Shown here piece after piece: positions 10,207 through 19,406 of a stretch of 64,000 bases of DNA; the stretch's first letter is position 1; each line of letters begins with the position of its first letter. The notes beneath the pieces are model-generated. The model saw nothing but the letters and a program-made list of their open reading frames with translations, made no database searches and was not told where the DNA came from. Source of the DNA: Candidatus Puniceispirillum marinum IMCC1322 (GTDB taxonomy: Bacteria > Pseudomonadota > Alphaproteobacteria > Puniceispirillales > Puniceispirillaceae); NCBI RefSeq assembly GCF_000024465.1, contig NC_014010.1, positions 2,207,001-2,271,000 of the forward strand, written 5' to 3'. The position numbers were made by a program, and so were the translations under genes.

Positions 10207-11316
10207 ATGAAAACCAGAGCCGCAGTCGCGATTCAGGCAGGAAAGCCGCTAGAAATTATGGATGTGGATCTTGAAGGGCCACGTGATGGTGAGGTGTTGG
10301 TCGAAATTATGGCAACGGGTATTTGCCATACGGATGAATTCACTCTGTCAGGCGCTGATCCTGAAGGTATGTTTCCGGCCATTCTTGGCCATGAAGGCGC
10401 TGGTATCGTGCGCGAAGTTGGCAAAGGCGTTACCTCGCTACAGGCCGGCGATCATGTGATCCCGCTTTATACGCCGGAATGCCGTGAATGTGACTATTGC
10501 CTGCACCCGAAAACAAATCTATGTCAGGCGATCCGCACAACGCAAGGTCAGGGGGTTATGCCCGATGGCACCAGCCGGTTTTCGATCAAAGGTAAGCCGG
10601 TTCTGCATTATATGGGCACATCGACATTTTCAAACTTTACCGTGGTGCCCGAAATTGCGCTGGCCAAGGTTAATAAGGCCGCCCCGTTTGACAAGATTTG
10701 CTATATCGGCTGCGGTGTGACCACAGGTATCGGGGCGGTTATCAATACAGCAAAGGCCGAGCCCGGATGTAATGCGGTGGTGTTTGGTCTTGGCGGGATC
10801 GGCCTGAATGTGATTCAGGGGTTGCGGATGATCGGTGCCAATATGATTGTTGGCGTCGATATGAATAACAGCAAAAAGGAATGGGGCGAAAAGTTCGGCA
10901 TGACGCATTTTGTCAACCCAAGTGAGGTTGATGGTGATCTGGTTGGTCATCTGGTCGAATTGACCAATGGCGGTGCCGATTATTCCTTTGAATGCATCGG
11001 TAATACGACGGTGATGCGTCAGGCGCTGGAATGCGCGCATAAGGGCTGGGGCGAAAGCATTATCATTGGTGTGGCTGGTGCTGGACAGGAAATTTCAACA
11101 CGACCATTCCAGCTGGTGACAGGCAGAAGCTGGCGCGGCACTGCCTTTGGTGGGGCGCGTGGGCGTACCGATGTGCCAAAGATTGTTGATTGGTATATGC
11201 AGGGCAAGATCGATATCGACCCGCTGATTACACATACATTGCCGCTTGAGGATATCAATAAGGGCTTTGATCTGATGCATGCTGGCGAGTCAATCCGTTC
11301 AGTGGTGATCTATTAA
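10207..11316 (+). CDS. frmA: S-(hydroxymethyl)glutathione dehydrogenase / class III alcohol dehydrogenase
   Basis: 369 residues. Catalytic zinc ligands Cys40 and His62 (GHEGAG) with a third Cys in the IGCGV motif near 170, structural zinc cysteines 92, 95, 98 and 106, and an NAD-binding GLGGIGL. Class III enzymes oxidise the spontaneous formaldehyde-glutathione adduct to S-formylglutathione. The ATG at 10207 follows a strong AAGGGAGA ribosome site; an upstream in-frame start at 10180 is less likely. It overlaps the next gene by one base (TAATG), which encodes the second step. This indicates formaldehyde is produced by catabolism, for example of methylated amines. Confidence 0.95.
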   Translation: MKTRAAVAIQAGKPLEIMDVDLEGPRDGEVLVEIMATGICHTDEFTLSGADPEGMFPAILGHEGAGIVREVGKGVTSLQAGDHVIPLYTPECRECDYCLHPKTNLCQAIRTTQGQGVMPDGTSRFSIKGKPVLHYMGTSTFSNFTVVPEIALAKVNKAAPFDKICYIGCGVTTGIGAVINTAKAEPGCNAVVFGLGGIGLNVIQGLRMIGANMIVGVDMNNSKKEWGEKFGMTHFVNPSEVDGDLVGHLVELTNGGADYSFECIGNTTVMRQALECAHKGWGESIIIGVAGAGQEISTRPFQLVTGRSWRGTAFGGARGRTDVPKIVDWYMQGKIDIDPLITHTLPLEDINKGFDLMHAGESIRSVVIY

Positions 11317-12140
11317 TGGAAACAATCAGTACAGCCTTATCCTATGGCGGCACCCAGGGTGTATATAGGCATATGTCGGTGGTGACCGGATGCGATATGA
11401 CTTTTGCCGTATTTATGCCGCCCCATGATAGACCTGTGCCGGTGCTGTGGTATCTGTCCGGACTGACATGCACCCATGCCAATGTCATGGATAAGGGAGA
11501 GTATCGCCGCGTTGCTGCCGAACTGGGTGTGGCGATTGTCTGCCCTGATACCAGCCCGCGGGGTGCTGATATACCGGATGAAGCTGATAACTGGCAGTTT
11601 GGTAGTGGTGCTGGTTTTTATGTTGATGCCACGCAGACGCCCTATGCCGAAAACTATAATATGTACAGCTATGTCAGCGAAGAATTGCCAGCGCTGATTG
11701 CGGCAGAATTTGACGTTGATATGAGCCGGCAAGGTATTTTTGGCCATTCAATGGGCGGGCATGGCGCATTGACCATCGCGCTGAAACATCCGGATCGCTA
11801 TAAAAGCGCATCCGCCTTTGCCCCGATTACCCAGCCATCAACGGCTGACTGGTCATCGGGATCACTGGCCAAATATCTTGGTGATGACGCATCAGGCTGG
11901 CGCCAATATGATGCTGTTGCCTTGCTTGAAGACGGGTATAGGTTTGATGATTTTCTGGTAGATCAGGGTACAGCGGACAGTTTTCTTGAAAGTGGCCTGC
12001 GACCATGGTTGCTGGAAGAGGCGTGCAAGAATGCCGGACAGAAGCTGACCTTGCGCATGCAAGAGGGCTATGACCATTCCTATCTGTTCGTGTCCAGCTT
12101 TATGGAAGATCACCTACGCTGGCACATGAAACGTCTTTAG
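11316..12140 (+). CDS. fghA: S-formylglutathione hydrolase
   Basis: 274 residues, full length for the esterase-D family. The nucleophile is Ser145 in GHSMGGHG, with the aspartate in DQGTADSF and the histidine in GYDHSY. The N-terminal block LSGLTCT is also typical. It hydrolyses S-formylglutathione to formate and glutathione in the cytoplasm, completing glutathione-dependent formaldehyde oxidation begun by the upstream dehydrogenase to which it is translationally coupled. No formate dehydrogenase is in the window. Confidence 0.95.
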   Translation: METISTALSYGGTQGVYRHMSVVTGCDMTFAVFMPPHDRPVPVLWYLSGLTCTHANVMDKGEYRRVAAELGVAIVCPDTSPRGADIPDEADNWQFGSGAGFYVDATQTPYAENYNMYSYVSEELPALIAAEFDVDMSRQGIFGHSMGGHGALTIALKHPDRYKSASAFAPITQPSTADWSSGSLAKYLGDDASGWRQYDAVALLEDGYRFDDFLVDQGTADSFLESGLRPWLLEEACKNAGQKLTLRMQEGYDHSYLFVSSFMEDHLRWHMKRL

Positions 12141-12162
12141 CGGTATCGCCATAGGAGGCTAA

Positions 12163-13107
12163 ATGAAAAATCAGCCATTGGGCGGCAATGATATGCCGCG
12201 TTTTGCAGGGCCTGGTACGATGATGCGCCTGCCTTCGGCTGATAATGCTGCGGGGTTAAATGCCTGTTTTGTCGGCGTGCCAATGGATATCGGCGCATCA
12301 AATCGCCCAGGAACGCGGTTTGGTCCCAAACAGATTCGGGCCGAGTCGGTGATGCTTCGCCCCTATAATATGTGGACAAAGGCAGCGCCGTTTGATTCGA
12401 TTCAGGTTGCTGATATTGGTGATGTGCCGATCAATACATTTGATCTGAAAGACTCGGTTAAACGCATTACCGGGTTTTATGATGATGTGCTGACGCATGA
12501 TGTGATTCCGCTATCACTTGGTGGTGATCATACAATGACCTTGCCCATTTTACGTTCGATGGCCAAAAAGCATGGGCCTGTTGGTTTGATTCATGTTGAT
12601 GCCCATGCCGATATAAATGAGCATATGTTTGGTGAAGAGATTGCGCATGGCACGCCGTTCCGCCGCGCATGGGAAGAAAAACTGATCAATCCAGAACGCA
12701 CCTATCAGATTGGCTTGCGCGGCACTGGCTATACAGCCGAAGATTTTGACTGGGCGCGTGATAAGGGTTTTTCCGTAACCCAAGCGGAAGAATTATGGCA
12801 TCGTTCCGCCGCGCCGTTGATGGCAAAAATCAAGGCTGCGCTGGGTGATGATCCGGTTTATTTAAGTTTTGACATTGATGCGCTTGATCCGGCTTTTGCG
12901 CCAGGCACCGGCACGCAGGAGATTGGTGGTCTGACGACGATACAGGCGCTTGAAATCATTCGTGGTTGTCGCGGTTTGAATATTGTGGGCTGTGACCTTG
13001 TTGAAGTCTCGCCGCCATATGATCCGCAAGGCAGTACGGCTTTGGTCGCGGCGAATTTGTTATTTGAAATGTTATGCGTTCTGCCGGGCGTCGCATATCG
13101 GAGCTAG
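12163..13107 (+). CDS. agmatinase-family ureohydrolase
   Basis: 314 residues. The dimanganese ligands are visible: His123 in GGDHT, Asp146, His148 and Asp150 in HVDAHAD, and the two aspartates of SFDIDALDPAFAPG. This family splits a guanidino group to urea plus an amine; members act on agmatine, guanidinobutyrate, guanidinopropionate or arginine, and the sequence alone does not settle which. An AGGAGG site lies 4 bases before the ATG. Only 22 bases separate it from fghA and 24 from the M24 hydrolase, so it belongs to this operon rather than to the polyamine region, which has its own homologue at 36503-37474. Confidence 0.88.
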   Translation: MKNQPLGGNDMPRFAGPGTMMRLPSADNAAGLNACFVGVPMDIGASNRPGTRFGPKQIRAESVMLRPYNMWTKAAPFDSIQVADIGDVPINTFDLKDSVKRITGFYDDVLTHDVIPLSLGGDHTMTLPILRSMAKKHGPVGLIHVDAHADINEHMFGEEIAHGTPFRRAWEEKLINPERTYQIGLRGTGYTAEDFDWARDKGFSVTQAEELWHRSAAPLMAKIKAALGDDPVYLSFDIDALDPAFAPGTGTQEIGGLTTIQALEIIRGCRGLNIVGCDLVEVSPPYDPQGSTALVAANLLFEMLCVLPGVAYRS

Positions 13108-13131
13108 CACGTTCTGAATGGGGGATTAATT

Positions 13132-14307
13132 ATGGCACCAGCATTTAGCAAAGCTGAATATAACAACCGTATTGACCGTGTGCGCGAGGCTATGCAAGCA
13201 CGTGATATCGAGGTCCTGGTGATTGGCGATCCGTCAAATATGAACTGGCTAACCGGGTTTGACTCATGGTCATTTTATACACCGCAGATGGTGGTGCTGG
13301 ATTTGGTCAATGGGCCATTTCTGATGACCCGTCTGATGGATGCGAAGGCGGCCAGCTTTACCACCTATTTGCCTGAATCGCAGATCATTGGCTATCCCGA
13401 GCATATGGTACAGCAACCAGATATGCATCCGTCGGATCATGTCGCGGGATGGCTGCGCGACGCGGGCCATGGCACGGCCAGAATCGGATATGAAAGCGAT
13501 AGTTATTACTTTTCGCCGCGGTCTTTGCATGCTTTGCAGACCGGACTGCCCGATGCAAAATGGGTTGATGCTGACTTGCTGGTCAATTGGGTGCGCGCCA
13601 TAAAAAGCGATGCCGAACTGGCGTTTATGTATCAGGCGGCACAGATTGCCGATATCGCCATGCAGGTGGCGTGGGATGGTGCCAAGGTGGGCGTTAGACA
13701 ATGTGATCTGATGGCTGACATTACCGCTGCCCAAATTAAAGGTACGGCTGAATTTGGCGGTGATATGCCTGCCTTGCATCCATTGATTCTGGCAGGTGAG
13801 GCGGCAACAGCAGCGCATCCGATGTGGACTGATGCCAAACTTGAGGCAGGGCAGACAATTGCCTTTGAGCTTGGCGCATGTCGTAAGCGCTATAATGTCG
13901 GGCTGGCGCGGACGGTGCATCTTGGGGCAGATAAGCCAGCCGCCTTGATCGATACGGCAAAAGCGGTTGAAGAAGGTATGGATGCGGTTATGTCATCCTT
14001 GCAGGCTGATGCGGTGGCAGGGGATGTGCATGCCGCGTGGCAAAATGTGCTTGATCGCTATGGGCTGGAAAAGAAAAGCCGCATTGGCTATTCGATTGGT
14101 GTTGCCTATGCCCCAGATTGGGGCGAGCATACGATCAGCTTCCGGCCAGCAGAACCAACAATCGTGCCGGAAAATGCCGTTGTGCATATTATCCTCGGCA
14201 TGTGGATGGATGGATGGGGTATGGAGCTAAGCGAAACATTGCATGTGCGGGAAAAGGACTGTGTAAGGCTGAGCGCATTTCCACAACATGTGCATGTGGT
14301 TAGCTGA
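13132..14307 (+). CDS. M24 (creatinase/Xaa-Pro) family hydrolase, ectoine hydrolase (DoeA/EutD)-like
   Basis: 391 residues with the two-domain creatinase/aminopeptidase-P fold. The N-terminal block around residues 36-52 (NMNWLTGFDSWSFY) looks like ectoine hydrolases DoeA/EutD. The metal ligands of true peptidases are missing: where peptidases have Asp and a DxTRT motif, this has Glu246 in FELGAC and Gly257-Leu-Ala-Arg-Thr. By eye the creatinase catalytic Glu position is Ala259, though His229 aligns with the creatinase active-site His. DoeA enzymes open the cyclic amidine ring of ectoine to an N-acetyl-diaminobutyrate without metal. It overlaps the M20 deacetylase by one base. Ectoine hydrolase is the best guess; another amidine or guanidino substrate is possible. 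Confidence 0.75.
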   Translation: MAPAFSKAEYNNRIDRVREAMQARDIEVLVIGDPSNMNWLTGFDSWSFYTPQMVVLDLVNGPFLMTRLMDAKAASFTTYLPESQIIGYPEHMVQQPDMHPSDHVAGWLRDAGHGTARIGYESDSYYFSPRSLHALQTGLPDAKWVDADLLVNWVRAIKSDAELAFMYQAAQIADIAMQVAWDGAKVGVRQCDLMADITAAQIKGTAEFGGDMPALHPLILAGEAATAAHPMWTDAKLEAGQTIAFELGACRKRYNVGLARTVHLGADKPAALIDTAKAVEEGMDAVMSSLQADAVAGDVHAAWQNVLDRYGLEKKSRIGYSIGVAYAPDWGEHTISFRPAEPTIVPENAVVHIILGMWMDGWGMELSETLHVREKDCVRLSAFPQHVHVVS

Positions 14308-15518
14308 TGACAACGCCGCTTGAACAGGCCGAACGGTTGCTGGCTGATCTGGTCAGCTTCCCCACTGTTACGGGTTTACCAAATGGTGACATGATCGCCT
14401 ATATCAAAAGTTATCTGGAAAATCTGGGCATACCGGTGATGCTGGATCCACATGAAGATGGCACGCGGTTCAATTTGTTTGCGACGATTGGATCCGGCGA
14501 CTGTGACGGAATCATTCTATCGGGACATACCGATGTGGTGCCAGCAACCGGAGATGGCTGGAGCCGTGATCCCTTTGTTCTGCATAAGCAGGATGGGCGT
14601 CTATATGGCCGCGGTGCGGTCGATATGAAAGGGTTTCTGGCGACGGCACTGGCGATGGCACCAGCATTCAAGGCGGCTGAAGACAAGCTGAGCATGCCGT
14701 TACATTATGCGTTCACCTTTGATGAGGAAGTGGGCAGTTTTGGCGCGGCGCAAATGCCAGATTTTCTGCGCCGAATGGGGATCAAGCCTGCGCTGGCGAT
14801 CATTGGCGAACCAACAGGCATGCGGCCATTCATCGGGCATAAGGGCGGCTTGGAACTGGTCGCTGAAATACGTGGGTCGGCAGGCCATGCCTCGGATCCA
14901 CGTGGTAAGGTGAATGCGCTTTATTATGCGGCGCGGCTGATTACCTATATCGAACAGGTGGCAGCCAGGCTAGCCGATGCGCCGGTTCCAGATTCGCCGT
15001 TTGACCCGCCCTATACAACCTTGTCGGTTGGTCATATCGAAGGCGGTGAAGCCCGCAATATTGTACCCGATTATTGTCGTTTTCTATGGGAAATCAGACC
15101 GCTACCCGGAGATGATGCCTATGCCATTCTGGCTGATATAAAAGCCTATATCGCCGATGAGCTTGTGCCAGAGATGCAGGCGATCCTTGCCGATGCGGGC
15201 ATTAGCATAACCGAAATATCATGGTGCCCGGGGATGGAGGCGCGCGCTACATCATCGGCGGCATCGCTGATTGCGCGCCTATGGACAAATGAGGCGCCGT
15301 CGGTTGTGTCCTTTGGCACTGATGGCGGGCATTATCAGCAGGCAGGCATGGAAACAATTGTATTTGGCCCGGGCGGTATGGATGAAATGCATCAGCCTGA
15401 TGAATTTATCGAGGTGGATGCGATCAAACAGGGTCTGGCCTTTCTGGAAAATCTGCTTCGCTATGCACAGGAACCACCACAACAAGGTCACATATCCCCA
15501 TCTGGCGACAACTCTTGA
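14307..15518 (+). CDS. argE: M20 family N-acyl-amino acid deacetylase (ArgE-like)
   Basis: 403 residues. Zinc ligands and catalytic residues are in order: His and Asp in SGHTDVVP, Asp in GAVDMKG, Glu-Glu in DEEVGS, Glu in GEPT. The closest family is acetylornithine deacetylase, which removes acetate from N-acetylornithine. Placed directly behind a DoeA-like hydrolase with a TGATG overlap, it may instead deacetylate the acetylated product of that enzyme, a role normally filled by the unrelated DoeB. It overlaps the next gene by four bases. Family certain; the substrate is inference. Confidence 0.85.
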   Translation: MTTPLEQAERLLADLVSFPTVTGLPNGDMIAYIKSYLENLGIPVMLDPHEDGTRFNLFATIGSGDCDGIILSGHTDVVPATGDGWSRDPFVLHKQDGRLYGRGAVDMKGFLATALAMAPAFKAAEDKLSMPLHYAFTFDEEVGSFGAAQMPDFLRRMGIKPALAIIGEPTGMRPFIGHKGGLELVAEIRGSAGHASDPRGKVNALYYAARLITYIEQVAARLADAPVPDSPFDPPYTTLSVGHIEGGEARNIVPDYCRFLWEIRPLPGDDAYAILADIKAYIADELVPEMQAILADAGISITEISWCPGMEARATSSAASLIARLWTNEAPSVVSFGTDGGHYQQAGMETIVFGPGGMDEMHQPDEFIEVDAIKQGLAFLENLLRYAQEPPQQGHISPSGDNS

Positions 15519-16396
15519 CTATTCGTGACTTTCTGATCGCGCTTTTGGTGCCGCTGACATGGGGGTTTGGTTTTGCCCTAGCCAAAAGCGGGTTAGAGCA
15601 TTTCCCGCCGCTATTGCTGATGGGAATGCGCTTTGGTATTGCCGCCCTGATACTGGTCTGGTTTGTGCCGATACCGCGTCGTCATCTGGTCACCTTGTTT
15701 TTCATCGCCTTTGTTTCGGCAACAATGCAATATGGTCTGACTTTTTCAGGTCTGGCGCGGATGGATGCCACGCCTGCGATTTTGCTGGTGCAAAGCGAGG
15801 TGATTTTTGGCGTTGTTATTGGTGCGTTATTGTTGGGTGAAAAGCCCAATTTACGACAGTTTCTTGGTATCATAATCGCGCTTATTGGCATCATAATCCT
15901 GATTGGCGGACCGGCTCTGAGTAACAAAGTGTTTGGCATAATTCTGGTTTTGTCTGGCTGTCTGATATGGGCGTTTGGACAGGTGCTGATCCGTAAATAC
16001 ACCAGTGGTCTGACAGGTTTCCAGCTAACAGCATGGGTCGGGGTGATGGCTAGCCCGCAAATGTTTCTGGCGTCGTTTTTTGTCGAAGGCAATCCATTAC
16101 CTTTTCTTTTGGCAGCACCCCTATCAGCATGGGGAACGGTGATCTATCTTGGCATCGTCATGACAGTGGTTGGTTATTCGGCATGGTATTATGTGCTGGG
16201 GCGCTATCCGGTGCCCGTGGTGATGCCGTTACAGATGCTGTTGCCAGTATCGACAATTCTGGGGGCTGTTACGTTTCTCGGCGAACGCCCTGACCCCATC
16301 GTCTTTGCGGGTGGCATCGTGGTTATTATTGGCGTTGGTGTGGTCATTATAGAGCCATCAATTCTACGTAAATGGCGGCAAAATAGCTTAAAATAG
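15515..16396 (+). CDS. EamA/DMT superfamily transporter
   Basis: 293 residues with ten predicted membrane helices in two repeated halves, each an EamA domain (for example LTWGFGFALAKSG near the start and the second-half GCLIWAFGQVLIRKY). These proteins usually export amino acids or metabolites. The start is a TTG inside the argE stop region (TTGA overlap), which couples it to the upstream operon; it may move the substrate or a product of the ureohydrolase, M24 and M20 enzymes. Direction and substrate are unknown. Confidence 0.85.
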   Translation: MTIRDFLIALLVPLTWGFGFALAKSGLEHFPPLLLMGMRFGIAALILVWFVPIPRRHLVTLFFIAFVSATMQYGLTFSGLARMDATPAILLVQSEVIFGVVIGALLLGEKPNLRQFLGIIIALIGIIILIGGPALSNKVFGIILVLSGCLIWAFGQVLIRKYTSGLTGFQLTAWVGVMASPQMFLASFFVEGNPLPFLLAAPLSAWGTVIYLGIVMTVVGYSAWYYVLGRYPVPVVMPLQMLLPVSTILGAVTFLGERPDPIVFAGGIVVIIGVGVVIIEPSILRKWRQNSLK

Positions 16397-16542
16397 ACAG
16401 ATTGGAATAGGGTTGGCTAAATTAAGCGGCGCTGTGTGCTTGTAATTTTTCCTTTCCGCTTTTAAGTTTCCCGCATCAGGTTCATTTTTTGCTGTTAGCC
16501 AGAAGTTTATTTTGGCCGTTAGCCAGTTTGGGACGTTTACAT

Positions 16543-17208
16543 ATGTCACATGAGATCATCATAGCTCCATCAATTCTGGCGTCTGACTTCAGCCGGCTTG
16601 GCGACGAGATCAAAGCGGTCGATCAGGCTGGTGCTGACTGGATTCATCTTGATGTCATGGATGGGCATTTTGTACCGAACCTGACCTTTGGCCCACCGAT
16701 TATCAAGGCGCTACGCAATACAACTGACAAGATTTTTGATGCGCATCTTATGGTCTCTAATCCAGATGTTCTGCTGGCTGATTATGCTGCTGCTGGTGCA
16801 AATTATGTTACAGTTCATGCCGAAGCCTGTGATCATCTTGACCGGACATTGTCGCATATTCGCGAACTTGGCTGTAAAGCCGGTGTCGCGCTAAATCCGC
16901 ATACGCCCGCCGCCGTTATTCAGCATGTCATGGATCGACTTGATCTGGTTCTGGTTATGACTGTTAATCCGGGCTTTGGCGGGCAGGTCTTTATTCCGGC
17001 CATGGTGGAAAAGATAGCCACAATAAATGACATGATTGACGGGCGTGATATTATTATAGAGGTTGATGGTGGTATTACTGCCGAAACAGCCGGTGCGGTA
17101 GTACGGGCTGGCGCGCAAGTGCTTGTCGCGGGATCGGCAATTTTCAAGGGGGATAACCAAGCATCTTACAGCGGCAATATTGCGCGCATAAGAGATGCTG
17201 TGCGGTAG
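16543..17208 (+). CDS. rpe: ribulose-phosphate 3-epimerase
   Basis: 221 residues from ATG 16543 giving the standard IAPSILASDFSRLG N-terminus. The TIM-barrel motifs are intact: HLDVMDGHFVPN (metal-binding His and catalytic Asp), VNPGFGGQ and VDGGI with the second catalytic aspartate. It interconverts ribulose-5-phosphate and xylulose-5-phosphate in the pentose phosphate pathway. A frame extension to 16489 has no homologous character. It stands after a 146-base gap and is probably transcribed with the following gene. Confidence 0.95.
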   Translation: MSHEIIIAPSILASDFSRLGDEIKAVDQAGADWIHLDVMDGHFVPNLTFGPPIIKALRNTTDKIFDAHLMVSNPDVLLADYAAAGANYVTVHAEACDHLDRTLSHIRELGCKAGVALNPHTPAAVIQHVMDRLDLVLVMTVNPGFGGQVFIPAMVEKIATINDMIDGRDIIIEVDGGITAETAGAVVRAGAQVLVAGSAIFKGDNQASYSGNIARIRDAVR

Positions 17209-17240
17209 ATAAGCCGTGCTTTACAAGGGGTATCCAACAT

Positions 17241-18227
17241 ATGGGACTGTTAGTTGACGGGCAGTGGTCATCTGCATGGTATGACACATCAAAGTCTGAT
17301 GGGAAGTTTGTGCGGGATTCGGCGCGTTTCAGAAACTGGATAACGGCAGATGGTGCGCCAGGCCCGACAGGGGCTGGTGGTTTCACGCCTGATTCAGGGC
17401 GTTATCATCTTTACGTGTCCTATGCCTGTCCATGGGCGCACCGGACGTTGATTTTCAGGCATCTAAAAGATCTTGATGAGCATATTACGGTATCGGTTGT
17501 GCATCCGCTGATGCTTGACCAGGGCTGGACATTTGAAACTGATGAATTTGGCGCAACCGGCGATCATGTGCTTGGCAAGTCATTCATGCATCAGGTCTAT
17601 ACGGAAAGCGCACCTACCGTGACAGGACGCGTTACGGTGCCTGTTTTATGGGATAAGCATCAAGGCTGTATTGTGTCGAATGAGTCCTCGGAAATCATCC
17701 GCATGTTGAATTCGGCTTTTGATGGATTGACCGGAAATGAGCATGATTATTACCCTGAAGATATGCGCACAGAGATTGATGCAATCAATGCTGATGTCTA
17801 TGAACATATCAATAACGGCGTCTATATGTCAGGTTTTGCAACCACGACAAAGGCGTATGAGGAAGCGGTCACCAATTTATTTGATGCCCTTGACCGGATG
17901 GAAGCGCGCCTGCAAAAAACCCGCTACCTGCTTGGCCGAAGATTAACCGAAGCGGATTGGCGGCTATTTGTAACGCTGATCCGGTTTGATCCTGTTTATG
18001 TTGGGCATTTCAAATGCAACCTTCGGCGTATTGTCGATTATCCGGCGTTGCATGGTTTTACCTGTGATCTGTATCAGATGCCGGGCATTGCCGAAACAGT
18101 GGTTATGCCACATATCAAACAGCATTATTACGCCAGCCACCCAACGGTTAATCCAACCGGAATTGTGCCGCTTGGGCCGGTGCTTGACTTTGATGCGCCG
18201 CATGGACGCGAAGCGCTGACTGGCTAG
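17241..18227 (+). CDS. glutathionyl-hydroquinone reductase (Xi-class glutathione transferase, YqjG-like)
   Basis: 328 residues. The N-terminal region with SYACPWAHRT places the catalytic cysteine at 63, as in Xi-class enzymes that reduce glutathionyl-hydroquinones, followed by the all-alpha GST domain containing RYLLGRRLTEADWR. These enzymes use glutathione to remove adducts from quinones in the cytoplasm. It starts 32 bases after rpe and ends 5 bases from the convergent trhO. Confidence 0.92.
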   Translation: MGLLVDGQWSSAWYDTSKSDGKFVRDSARFRNWITADGAPGPTGAGGFTPDSGRYHLYVSYACPWAHRTLIFRHLKDLDEHITVSVVHPLMLDQGWTFETDEFGATGDHVLGKSFMHQVYTESAPTVTGRVTVPVLWDKHQGCIVSNESSEIIRMLNSAFDGLTGNEHDYYPEDMRTEIDAINADVYEHINNGVYMSGFATTTKAYEEAVTNLFDALDRMEARLQKTRYLLGRRLTEADWRLFVTLIRFDPVYVGHFKCNLRRIVDYPALHGFTCDLYQMPGIAETVVMPHIKQHYYASHPTVNPTGIVPLGPVLDFDAPHGREALTG

Positions 18228-18232
18228 GGCGT

Positions 18233-19222
18233 TTATTTCGAATTTCGTGGCGAGGCGCCTAAATGTGCTTCGCCACGATGTTTGGCCAGCTGGATCTGTT
18301 TCTGTCGTTCGGCAAAGCGTGCAGTGCGTTCGGGATCCTGGGTATCCTGACAATGATGACAGCTAATGCCTTCGACATATTCGGGACGTTGCATGTCATC
18401 CTGTGATAGGGGCATGCGGCAACCATGGCACATACCGTAACTGCCCGGATTAAGATTGTGATCTACAGCTACGCGGCCATCAAATACAAAGCATTCACCT
18501 TGCCATTTGCTGTCATTTTTGGGGACATCTTCAAGATATTTCAAGATGCCACCCTGTAGATGATAGACCTCGTCAAAGCCATAGTCCTGCATCAGGGCGC
18601 TGGCTTTTTCACAACGGATACCGCCTGTGCAATACATGGCAATTTTTTTCGGTTTTGCCGGGGCCTGTTGTTCTGCCAGACGTGCGGCCCAGTCAGGAAA
18701 ATCACGAAAATTTGTGGTCATCGGATCAACCGCATTATCGAACATCCCGATCGCCGTTTCATAGACATTGCGTGTATCGACAACAAGCACGTCGGGATCG
18801 CTGATCAAGGCGTTCCAGTCTTTTGGCTCTACATAGGTGCCTGTGCGCTCTGCCGGACTTATCTCGGGACACCCCATTGTCACAATTTCGCGTTTCAGGC
18901 GGACTTTCATCCGCAAAAAGGGCTGTGTTGGGCTATGTGAAAATTTCAATGACATGCCGCCAAAACGACTGTCTGCTTCGAGCCATTCCAGAATGCCTGT
19001 CATGCCGTCGATGGGGGCGGCAATTGTGCCATTGATGCCTTCATTGGCAAGCAGGATTGTGCCGAGCGCCTGATGTGATGTGCATAGATTTATGATTGTC
19101 TGCTGAAGCGTTTCAATATCTGTCAGGGTCACAAATTTATACATGGCCGCAACAACATAACCGCGCCCATCAGCCTCGGCGCGCAACAGCATTTCATTCA
19201 TATTCTGTGTCATTACTGACAT
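18233..19222 (-). CDS. trhO: tRNA uridine(34) hydroxylase (rhodanese domain, YceA/TrhO)
   Basis: 329 residues from ATG 19222, chosen for the AGGA ribosome site just upstream; the frame continues to 19291. The N-terminal acylphosphatase-like domain (about residues 20-110, with LLANEGINGTIA) precedes a rhodanese domain whose active cysteine lies in YCTGGIRCEKA. A C-terminal cluster of cysteines in two CxxC pairs may bind zinc. TrhO hydroxylates U34 of some tRNAs using oxygen during wobble modification. Confidence 0.93.
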   Translation of the reverse strand: MSVMTQNMNEMLLRAEADGRGYVVAAMYKFVTLTDIETLQQTIINLCTSHQALGTILLANEGINGTIAAPIDGMTGILEWLEADSRFGGMSLKFSHSPTQPFLRMKVRLKREIVTMGCPEISPAERTGTYVEPKDWNALISDPDVLVVDTRNVYETAIGMFDNAVDPMTTNFRDFPDWAARLAEQQAPAKPKKIAMYCTGGIRCEKASALMQDYGFDEVYHLQGGILKYLEDVPKNDSKWQGECFVFDGRVAVDHNLNPGSYGMCHGCRMPLSQDDMQRPEYVEGISCHHCQDTQDPERTARFAERQKQIQLAKHRGEAHLGASPRNSK

Positions 19223-19406
19223 GCTAGTCCTAACGTCATCTATATCATGTCCTGTTCTGGGCAACCTAGCATCTGCCATGCTGAAATCCAAGATATTGCG
19301 CTGTGGCCAAACAGAAGATATTTTAAAGTTGAGATGCTTATGATATGCCCTCTAGCGTATGGTCAATCAAGACGCTCACATCCATATATAGAATCAGGAA
19401 TGAACC

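Noticed and set aside
16397-16542. Intergenic region before rpe considered for a tRNA or small RNA
   Set aside because: No cloverleaf pairing, anticodon arm or conserved TTCGA loop is visible; only an ordinary promoter region is likely.
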